DNA from: an uncultured Bacteroidota bacterium
GTDB taxonomy: Bacteria > Bacteroidota > Bacteroidia > UKL13-3
NCBI GenBank assembly: GCA_903898215.1
Contig: CAIUEQ010000009.1
Span: forward strand, 1-9,616
Length of the DNA stretch: 9,616 nucleotides
Direction: 5' to 3'
In this document: piece after piece, positions 1-5,773 of the stretch
Position numbering within the stretch: position 1 is the stretch's first letter
Layout of the letters: every line of letters starts with the position of its first letter
The notes under the pieces: model-generated
Database searches by the model: none
Told to the model about the DNA's origin: nothing
What the model saw: only the letters and a program-made list of their open reading frames with translations
Program-made: the position numbers and the translations under genes

Positions 1-1
1 A

Positions 2-64
2 GAGGGAATGTATTTTGTGATGGTAAATAACAAAGCTTATAAGTTTGTTAAAACGGATAAGTAA
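2..64 (+). CDS. C-terminal end of a probable T9SS-sorted secreted protein (partial)
   Basis: Only the last 20 codons and the TAA stop are inside the window. The tail reads EGMYFVMVNNKAYKFVKTDK. The pattern G-x-Y-F-V, then a short turn with N/K, then a K-x-V-K strand, is what type A C-terminal sorting domains of the Bacteroidota type IX secretion system look like at their very end. If so, the full protein is exported through the Sec pathway and then across the outer membrane by T9SS. The rest of the protein lies upstream, so nothing can be said about its activity. With 20 residues visible, the family call rests on pattern memory, not on a domain match. Confidence 0.55.
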   Translation, partial: EGMYFVMVNNKAYKFVKTDK

Positions 65-110
65 AATATTCTATTCTAAAATCACCATACCTTTCAACAC
101 AATATTCTTT

Positions 111-118
111 TATATTTG
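111..118 (+). promoter_or_regulatory. Candidate Bacteroidota -7 promoter element upstream of the metH half-gene
   Basis: TATATTTG matches the Bacteroidota sigma-factor -7 consensus TAnnTTTG exactly. Transcription would begin near 124-126, giving a leader of about 70 nt that contains the palindrome and the heptad repeats before the ATG at 195. No clear TTG-type -33 element is found at the usual spacing (roughly 19-21 bp upstream), so the promoter call rests on the -7 box and its position alone. Confidence 0.45.
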
Positions 119-133
119 TTGTTCAAATTATAA

Positions 134-187
134 ACTGCCAATAGCCATCCCGATAGCTATCGGGAGCTAAAAGCCAACAGCTAAAAA
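134..187 (+). repeat. Heptad-period repeat in the metH leader
   Basis: GC(T/C)A-type units recur every seven bases: GCCAATA and GCCATCC before the central palindrome, then GCTAAAA, GCCAACA, GCTAAAA after it. The same word family reappears at 1188-1400. GCCAATAGCCA (137-147) recurs exactly at 1287-1297, and AGCTAAAAGC (165-174) recurs at 1272-1281 and 1381-1390. The array just downstream of the gene (from 1188) has the opposite orientation (TAGCYYY), so the gene is bracketed by inverted arrays. No function is known to me. Confidence 0.8.
148..165. repeat. 18-bp perfect palindrome TCCCGATAGCTATCGGGA
   Basis: The sequence equals its own reverse complement. As RNA it can form a 7-bp stem (UCCCGAU/AUCGGGA) with an AGCU loop. 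It lies in the presumed leader of the metH half-gene and interrupts the heptad array. It is not followed by a U tract, so it is unlikely to be an intrinsic terminator. From memory, CCCGATAGCTATCGGG-like palindromes are recurrent in Bacteroidota genomes, which would make this a dispersed repeat. That recollection was not checked. Confidence 0.85.
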
Positions 188-194
188 CAAAAAA

Positions 195-1196
195 ATGAAC
201 ATACGCGATTTACTAAAAGAAAGAATTTTAATTATTGATGGTGCAATGGGCACCATGATACAAAGGCATAAGCTGGAGGAAAAAGATTTCCGCAATGAAG
301 CTTTAAAGGATCATCCCGGTTCTTTAAAAGGAAACAATGATTTGCTTTCAATTACTCGCCCAGATGTAATCAAAGATATTCACCGCTTATATTTTGAAGC
401 CGGTGCAGATATTATTGAAACCAATACTTTTAGCGGAACAACAATTTCTCAAGCCGATTATCATTTAGAATATTTGGTAGATGACATCAACTTTTTTTCA
501 GCAAAAATTGCACGTGAAGTTGCTGATGAAATGACTGCAAAAACTCCTGACAAACCTCGATTTGTTGCTGGTTCAATGGGGCCAACAACAAAGTTGGCAT
601 CAATGTCGCCCGATGTAAATAATCCAGGCTTTCGTTCAATTTCATTTGATGAATTGGTGGTTGCATTTAAACAACAAGCTCGTGCATTAATTAATGGTGG
701 AGCTGATTTACTTTTATTAGAAACCGTTACAGATACACTTAATTTAAAAGCTGGATTATTTGCCATTGAAGAGTTATTTGAAGAGATTGGAAAAACATAT
801 CCGATAATGGTTTCGGGAACAATTACCGATGCAAGCGGACGAACACTTTCAGGTCAAACTACAGAAGCATTTTTAATTTCAGTTCAGCACGTTCTATTGT
901 TAAGTGTTGGATTAAATTGTGCTATGGGTGCTGAAGCATTGCGTCCTTATTTGCAAATAATGGCAGCAAAATCTACGTGCTTTGTAAGTGCTTATCCAAA
1001 TGCAGGTTTGCCAAATGAGATGGGACAATATGATGAAAGTCCGGCAGCTATGGCTAAGCAAGTGGAAGAATTTTGTAAAGAAGGATTGGTAAATATTTTA
1101 GGCGGATGTTGCGGAACAACTCCTGAACATATTAAAGCAATTGCTGATGTTGCTGCTAAGTATAAGCCGAGAAAAGTTGGTACAAATAGCTACTAG
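195..1196 (+). CDS. metH: Homocysteine S-methyltransferase half of split methionine synthase (MetH N-terminal module)
   Basis: The 333-aa protein is the homocysteine-binding (S-methyltransferase) barrel of cobalamin-dependent methionine synthase, which moves a methyl group from methylcobalamin to homocysteine to give methionine in the cytoplasm. Visible signatures are the N-terminal DGAMGT (residues 15-20), the ETNTFSGT strand-turn near 75-82, MGP at 128-130, and the three zinc ligands of the family: Cys242 in GLNCAMGAEA and Cys305-Cys306 in GGCCGTTPEHI. The length matches this domain alone. The pterin, cobalamin-binding and activation domains are absent, and no gene for them follows. Bacteroidota often encode MetH as two neighbouring genes, so a partner is expected elsewhere. 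The ATG at 195 fits the family N-terminus and follows an A-rich stretch. The last codons and the TAG stop lie in a heptad repeat array. Confidence 0.92.
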   Translation: MNIRDLLKERILIIDGAMGTMIQRHKLEEKDFRNEALKDHPGSLKGNNDLLSITRPDVIKDIHRLYFEAGADIIETNTFSGTTISQADYHLEYLVDDINFFSAKIAREVADEMTAKTPDKPRFVAGSMGPTTKLASMSPDVNNPGFRSISFDELVVAFKQQARALINGGADLLLLETVTDTLNLKAGLFAIEELFEEIGKTYPIMVSGTITDASGRTLSGQTTEAFLISVQHVLLLSVGLNCAMGAEALRPYLQIMAAKSTCFVSAYPNAGLPNEMGQYDESPAAMAKQVEEFCKEGLVNILGGCCGTTPEHIKAIADVAAKYKPRKVGTNSY

Positions 1197-1303
1197 CTTT
1201 TAGCTTCTAGCCTCTAGCCTCTAGCCTTTAGTAACAACATAAATATAGATTAACTAACAACAAATGCTAGCAGCTAAAAGCTAACAGCCAATAGCCAGCA
1301 GCT
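1188..1303 (+). repeat. Long imperfect inverted repeat of heptad arms around an AT-rich core
   Basis: The left arm (1188-1225) is five 7-bp units of the form AGCYNYT plus AGC. The right arm (1266-1303) is the same word family in reverse complement. Aligning the left arm with the reverse complement of the right arm gives 28 matches over 38 positions by hand count, with a 40-nt loop that holds the conserved core. A transcript could fold into a long interrupted hairpin here. The metH stop codon (1194-1196) is inside the left arm. It may serve as a transcript 3' end or as a dispersed intergenic repeat. No open reading frame or transposase is associated with it. Confidence 0.75.
1214..1263 (+). 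repeat. Direct repeat, copy 1 (37-bp exact core plus 12-bp heptad tail)
   Basis: Positions 1214-1263 match 1302-1351 with a single difference (C1226 against A1314), an offset of 88 bp. The final 37 bp (1227-1263), from TTTAGTAACAAC to CTAACAACAA, are identical. The core begins TTAGT and holds ACTAA near its end, so it has a short inverted pair of its own. Its conservation beside variable heptad arms suggests recent duplication or selection on the core. Confidence 0.9.
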
Positions 1304-1351
1304 AGCCTCTAGCATTTAGTAACAACATAAATATAGATTAACTAACAACAA
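1302..1351 (+). repeat. Direct repeat, copy 2 (37-bp exact core plus 12-bp heptad tail)
   Basis: This is the second copy of the 50-bp block at 1214-1263, with one mismatch. Its core occupies 1315-1351. Its left heptad arm is short (about two units before the core) and merges with the right arm of the first copy. Confidence 0.9.
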
Positions 1352-1400
1352 TCGCTAACAGCTAACAGCCAAAAGCCAGCAGCTAAAAGCTAACAGCCAA
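1352..1400 (+). repeat. Heptad array, right arm of the second repeat unit
   Basis: About six seven-base units of the GCTAACA/GCCAAAA/GCTAAAA family follow the second core. They end two bases before the ATG of the small membrane protein at 1403, so the array occupies what would normally be that gene's ribosome-binding region. The orientation matches the array at 134-187 and is opposite to the array at 1188-1225. Confidence 0.75.
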
Positions 1401-1402
1401 TT

Positions 1403-1546
1403 ATGGATATTCAATACATCATCGTAACAATCATTATTGCACTATCGGTTGCATTTGTAATTCGTACAATTTACAAAAGTGCCAAAGGACATTCGTGCGA
1501 ATCGGGTGATTGTAAGCATGTCACAAAAACAGTAAAGAAAGTTTAG
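1403..1546 (+). CDS. Small single-span Cys-containing membrane protein, FeoB-associated-like
   Basis: This is a 47-aa protein with an ATG start and TAG stop. Residues about 5-20 form one hydrophobic span (IIVTIIIALSVAFVI), followed by RTIYKSAKG and a short tail with Cys32 and Cys37 in SCESGDCKH, ending in a Lys-rich segment. The layout of one N-terminal helix, a basic R-x-I-Y-K-S junction and then a Cys/Gly cluster resembles the FeoB-associated Cys-rich membrane proteins that Bacteroidota carry, which are thought to act with the ferrous iron transporter FeoB at the inner membrane. No feoA or feoB is in the window, and only two cysteines are present, fewer than I remember for the family. The coding frame ends 37 bp before the permease start, so the two may be co-transcribed. 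Confidence 0.55.
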   Translation: MDIQYIIVTIIIALSVAFVIRTIYKSAKGHSCESGDCKHVTKTVKKV

Positions 1547-1583
1547 CAGCAATTTCATACATTGCTCGTCAAATATTTTAAAC

Positions 1584-3305
1584 TTGAACATCTCATCTCT
1601 ATTCAGAAAAAAAACCGTTAAACATATTCTTGCCGAATTGGAACGCAACAACAATTCCGGTGAACATCAACTTAAAAAAACGCTTAACCTTCGCGATATA
1701 ACTGCTCTCGGAATTGCTGCAATTATCGGAGCAGGTATTTTTAGCACCATCGGAAATGCAAGTGCTGATGGTGGGCCGGCAGTTATTTTTCTTTTTCTAT
1801 TTATTGCTTTCGCATGTTCATTCTCTGCAATGTGTTATGCAGAGTTTGCTTCAAGCATTCCTGTTTCAGGGAGCGCTTATACTTATGCGTATGCCTCGTT
1901 TGGTGAAATAGTAGCATGGATAATTGGTTGGGCATTGATTGTTGAATATGCAATTGGAAATATTGTGGTGGCTATTTCATGGAGCGATTATTTTACAGGT
2001 TTATTGGATGGTTTGCACATGCATGTTCCCGAATATTTTAGCATGGATTTTCTTTCGGCAAAACGCGGGTATGCTGAAGTGTTAAATTTATTTTCATCCG
2101 GACAAACATTTCAATCGCTTACACATTCACAACAAGAAGCATTTACTGCATGGCAAAATGCTCCCGAAATATTGGGACTTAAGGTTGTGCTCGATATTCC
2201 GGCATTGGCAATTGTTCTTGCCATTACTGCATTAATTTATCGCGGTGTTCACGAAACAAAAACTGTTGGAAATATTTTTGTCGGATTAAAATTAATAGTG
2301 ATCGCATTGGTAATTGTTGTTGGTGCATTTTATGTAAACCCTGATAATTGGTCGCCATTTGCACCAAACGGAATGAGTGGAGTTTTGCGTGGAGTGGCTT
2401 CAGTTTTTTTTGCATACATCGGTTTTGATGCACTCGCAACAACTGCCGAAGAATGTAAAGATCCAAAAAGAGATCTTCCAAAAGCAATGATGGCTTCGTT
2501 AATAATTTGTTCAGTATTATATATTTTAATTGCACTCACATTAACAGGAATGATAAGTTATAAAGAACTTGGTGTAGGTGATCCGTTAGCTTTCGTGTTT
2601 GAAAAATTGCATGTAAGTTGGATGAGTGGAATAGTGGCGGTTAGCGCAGTAATTGCAATGGCAAGCGTATTGCTGGTTTTTCAAATGGGACAACCACGAA
2701 TTTGGATGAGCATGAGTCGTGATGGTTTGCTTCCAAAAAAATTCTCAGCCATTCATCCTAAATATAAAACACCCTGGTTCTCTACAATTATTACTGCAGT
2801 GATGGTTGCAGTGCCGGCTTTGTTCATGAACTTAAAAGAAGTAACTGATCTTTCTAGCATCGGAACTTTGTTTGCATTTGTAGTTGTTTGTGCCGGAGTG
2901 ATTAGAATGGAAAGTCATAAAAACGAATTTCATGTTGGATTCAGAGTTCCCTATATCAATGGAAAATATATAGTTCCTTTCTTATTTATTTTTTCATTTA
3001 TCGCATTGTATTTTTTGCGAACTGAAATTTTTATTAACTTTTTTAAAGGAGAAAATATTTCACAAACATTTCCAACTTGGCTATTTATTATTTTAGCTTT
3101 TGTAATGAGTGTGATGACCTTTCTTAAAAATTATTCATTAATTCCTGTAATGGGTTTGCTCAGTAATTTTTATTTAATGAGTGAGCTTGGAATAAGTAAT
3201 TGGCTTTGGTTTACCATTTGGTTACTCTTTGGTTTATGTATTTATTTTTTATACGGAATGAAACATAGTAAGCTTATCAAACAAATGATCCCAACTAGCA
3301 ATTAA
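1584..3305 (+). CDS. APC-superfamily amino acid permease (YfnA/CAT-like)
   Basis: This is a 573-aa polytopic inner-membrane transporter. A basic N-terminus (RKKTVKHILAELE) and LKKTLNLRDITALGIAAIIGAGIF lead into TM1, where GAGIF (49-53) is the unwound substrate-binding segment typical of APC amino acid/cation symporters. Other family marks are YAEFASSIPVSGSAYTYAY (85-103), FFAYIGFDALATTAEE and NPKRDLP-like KDPKRDLPKA, and QPRIWMSMSRDGLLPK. It has roughly 12-14 hydrophobic spans. A soluble segment of about 60 residues after TM4 (near 140-200) makes it longer than the 460-490 aa common in the family. The exact substrate is unknown; uptake of amino acids is the reasonable expectation. The start is chosen as TTG: there is no in-frame ATG between the upstream stop (1533-1535) and the Met inside TM2, and the conserved N-terminus is needed. 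Confidence 0.88.
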   Translation: MNISSLFRKKTVKHILAELERNNNSGEHQLKKTLNLRDITALGIAAIIGAGIFSTIGNASADGGPAVIFLFLFIAFACSFSAMCYAEFASSIPVSGSAYTYAYASFGEIVAWIIGWALIVEYAIGNIVVAISWSDYFTGLLDGLHMHVPEYFSMDFLSAKRGYAEVLNLFSSGQTFQSLTHSQQEAFTAWQNAPEILGLKVVLDIPALAIVLAITALIYRGVHETKTVGNIFVGLKLIVIALVIVVGAFYVNPDNWSPFAPNGMSGVLRGVASVFFAYIGFDALATTAEECKDPKRDLPKAMMASLIICSVLYILIALTLTGMISYKELGVGDPLAFVFEKLHVSWMSGIVAVSAVIAMASVLLVFQMGQPRIWMSMSRDGLLPKKFSAIHPKYKTPWFSTIITAVMVAVPALFMNLKEVTDLSSIGTLFAFVVVCAGVIRMESHKNEFHVGFRVPYINGKYIVPFLFIFSFIALYFLRTEIFINFFKGENISQTFPTWLFIILAFVMSVMTFLKNYSLIPVMGLLSNFYLMSELGISNWLWFTIWLLFGLCIYFLYGMKHSKLIKQMIPTSN

Positions 3306-3386
3306 CTATAATTTAATTTCGCATTTAATTAACTGCAATAATATAATTGTTATGTTGCGTTAATATTCTTGCCGTTAATCTATCCA

Positions 3387-5768
3387 ATGAAAAAAATATT
3401 CCTATTCATTTTTGTTTTGTCAAGCATTGTTTCTTTTGCTCAACAAAAAAAAATAACCATTAGTGGAAAAATAAAAGATGCTTCAACAGGAGAAGATCTT
3501 ATTGGCGGAATGTTATTTGTTCAGGAGCTGAAAACAGGTGTGCAAACAAATACTTATGGTTTTTATTCTTTAAGTATTCCCGCTGGAAAATACACGTTAA
3601 TATATTCCTATATTGGTTATGATAAAATTGAAAAAAAGATAGACCTCTCTTCAAACCAAACCATCAATATTGAATTAAAAGAATCAAAAACTGAATTAAA
3701 TGAAGTGGTGGTAACTGCTGATAAACCTGATGCAAAAAACGTTCAGCAAAATAAAATGAGCGTGATAAAAATTGATATCAAAGACATCAAAAATATTCCA
3801 TTATTATTAGGTGAATTAGATATCATTAAAGTATTGCAATTATTGCCGGGCATACAACAAGCAGGTGATGGAAGCACTTTGTTTACAGTTCGCGGTGGCA
3901 ATGTTGATCAGAATTTAATTTTGTTGGATGAAGCGGTTGTTTATAATCCTTCACATGTGGCTGGATTTTTCTCAGTGTTCAATGGTGATGCTATCAAAGA
4001 TTTTGAAATTTATAAAGGAGGCATTCCTGCAAATTATGGTGGCCGACTTTCATCTGTTCTTGATGTGAGAATGAAAGATGGAAACTCAAAACAATATGGT
4101 GTGTCGGGAGGCATTGGTATTCTTTCTTCACGATTAACTTTTGAAGGTCCCATTCAAAAAGGGAAAAGCTCATTTATGATTTCGGGACGTAGAAGTTATT
4201 TCGATTTGTTTTTCCCACTATCAACATCAATTCCTAGTGGAGCTTCAGCTTATTTTTATGACCTAAATGTAAAATTGAATTATGAATTTAGTGCAAAAGA
4301 TCGTCTTTACCTTTCGGGTTATTTTGGTCGCGATGCATTGAGTTTTGGTTCATCATCATCATTAACATTTGGTACAAGTTGGGGAAATGCAAGTGGAACG
4401 CTAAGGTGGAATCACGTTTTTAACAATAAATTATTTATGAATGCAAGTTTGCTTTATAGTAATTACGATTATAATTATCAGATCGATCTATCAGCAACAA
4501 ATAATTTTTCGCGTATAAATTACATCACTGATTTTGGTGGTAAAGTTGATTTCAGTTATTACATCTCACCAAAAAGTATTTTAAAATTTGGTTTTACTGA
4601 AACGAATCATATTTATGAACCCGGTAAAAGAGTGCCTGTAACAAGCACATCAAATGTGATAGAAGTTGATTTGCCATTGAAAAATGCAATTGAACAAGGG
4701 TATTATGTAAGTCATAAAATGGATGTTTCAAATAGACTGAATATTGAATACGGATTACGCACATCTATTTTCTCAAATTATGGTGGAAGGACATTTGGTT
4801 ATCAAACTGGTGCACCAACTTATATTGATAATGGACGTGTAAATTCTTCAATAATTACTGATACAATCAATCATTCAAGCAATCAGATTTATCATACCAG
4901 TTATGGCATAGAGCCAAGGTTAAATTTTGCTTATCAAATTAATTCACGAAGTTCAATCAAGGCATCTTATAATAGAATGTATCAATACATGAGTTTGATA
5001 CAAAATATTACTGCCAGTATTGGTCAAGAGTTTTGGACACCTTCAGATAATTATATCAAACCTCAATATGCCGATCAAGTTGCCTTCGGATATTTCAGAA
5101 ACTTTAAAGAAAATACTATTGAAGCATCGGCAGAAGTATATTACAAACGATTGCAAAACACTGTTGAGTTAAAAGATAATGCCATCATCGATTTTAATGA
5201 AGCCATCGAATCGCAGGTTGTTGCCGGACAAGGAAGAGCTTACGGACTAGAATTATTTTTAAGAAAACAACGTGGCAAAACTACAGGATGGGTTGGCTAT
5301 ACTTTATCAAAATCAGAACGACAAGCTGATGGCGTGAATAATGGAATTTGGTATCCTTTCAGATACGACAGAACAAATTATTTAACGGTTGTGCTTTCGC
5401 AAGTGTTAAGTAAAAGAGTAACTATTTCGGGCAATTTTATTTATGGAACAGGTGAAGCTTTTACTATTCCAATCGGACGTTATCAATTATTTGATGCAAG
5501 TCAGCCTCAAGTAATTTTATATGGAACACGAAACAGCGCAAGATATCCTGCATACAACCGAATGGATATTTCGCTTACCCTTGGCAGAAAACAAATTCCC
5601 GGAAAAGTATATAAAAATAAAAGTGAATGGATCTTTGCCATCTATAATGTGTATGGATATAAAAATGCTTATACCATCGATTATGAAATGACCAATGGTG
5701 TTCCAACTGCTTATAAATATTATCTTTTCACATACGTGCCATCCATCACTTATAATTTTAAATTTTAA
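3387..5768 (+). CDS. TonB-dependent outer-membrane receptor with carboxypeptidase-like N-terminal domain (copy 1)
   Basis: This 793-aa protein is an energy-coupled outer-membrane importer of unknown ligand. A signal peptide (MKKIFLFIFVLSSIVSFA, probable cut before Gln19) precedes a CarboxypepD_reg-like beta domain at about 24-98 (ISGKIKDASTGEDLIGG, TNTYGFYSLSIPAGKYTL, YIGYDK), then LNEVVVTADKP and a plug domain at about 130-235 (LLPGIQQAGDG, FTVRGGNVDQNLILLDEA, FNGDAIKDFEIYKGGIPA, YGGRLSSVLDVRMKDGN). The rest is a beta-barrel ending in TYNFKF, with the terminal aromatic expected of outer-membrane proteins. At about 800 aa it is shorter than SusC-type receptors. The ATG at 3387 is preferred over an in-frame TTG at 3369 because it begins the signal peptide directly. 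It is followed after 5 bp by a DUF4249 lipoprotein gene and is a close paralogue of the receptor at 6806. Confidence 0.9.
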   Translation: MKKIFLFIFVLSSIVSFAQQKKITISGKIKDASTGEDLIGGMLFVQELKTGVQTNTYGFYSLSIPAGKYTLIYSYIGYDKIEKKIDLSSNQTINIELKESKTELNEVVVTADKPDAKNVQQNKMSVIKIDIKDIKNIPLLLGELDIIKVLQLLPGIQQAGDGSTLFTVRGGNVDQNLILLDEAVVYNPSHVAGFFSVFNGDAIKDFEIYKGGIPANYGGRLSSVLDVRMKDGNSKQYGVSGGIGILSSRLTFEGPIQKGKSSFMISGRRSYFDLFFPLSTSIPSGASAYFYDLNVKLNYEFSAKDRLYLSGYFGRDALSFGSSSSLTFGTSWGNASGTLRWNHVFNNKLFMNASLLYSNYDYNYQIDLSATNNFSRINYITDFGGKVDFSYYISPKSILKFGFTETNHIYEPGKRVPVTSTSNVIEVDLPLKNAIEQGYYVSHKMDVSNRLNIEYGLRTSIFSNYGGRTFGYQTGAPTYIDNGRVNSSIITDTINHSSNQIYHTSYGIEPRLNFAYQINSRSSIKASYNRMYQYMSLIQNITASIGQEFWTPSDNYIKPQYADQVAFGYFRNFKENTIEASAEVYYKRLQNTVELKDNAIIDFNEAIESQVVAGQGRAYGLELFLRKQRGKTTGWVGYTLSKSERQADGVNNGIWYPFRYDRTNYLTVVLSQVLSKRVTISGNFIYGTGEAFTIPIGRYQLFDASQPQVILYGTRNSARYPAYNRMDISLTLGRKQIPGKVYKNKSEWIFAIYNVYGYKNAYTIDYEMTNGVPTAYKYYLFTYVPSITYNFKF

Positions 5769-5773
5769 AAGGC

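Noticed and set aside
65..194. Cobalamin or SAM riboswitch in front of the methionine synthase gene
   Set aside because: The leader is only about 70 nt, is filled by heptad repeats and one palindrome, and shows no conserved B12-box or SAM-box motifs.
1188..1400. CRISPR array
   Set aside because: The repeated unit is 7 bp with degenerate positions and the 37-bp core occurs only twice. There are no regular unique spacers and no cas genes.
1442..1654. 70-aa open frame on the - strand over the small membrane protein and permease start
   Set aside because: It overlaps the better-supported 47-aa + strand protein and the permease N-terminus and shows no family features.
3342..3371. Possible promoters for the first receptor: TATAATTG (3342-3349) and TATTCTTG (3364-3371)
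   Set aside because: Each differs from TAnnTTTG at one position, and neither has a TTG at the right distance upstream. The 81-bp gap may be transcribed from the permease or from an unrecognised promoter.
3369..3386. Longer reading frame for the first receptor starting at TTG 3369
   Set aside because: It adds six residues before a normal MKK signal peptide; ATG 3387 matches the start type of the paralogue.
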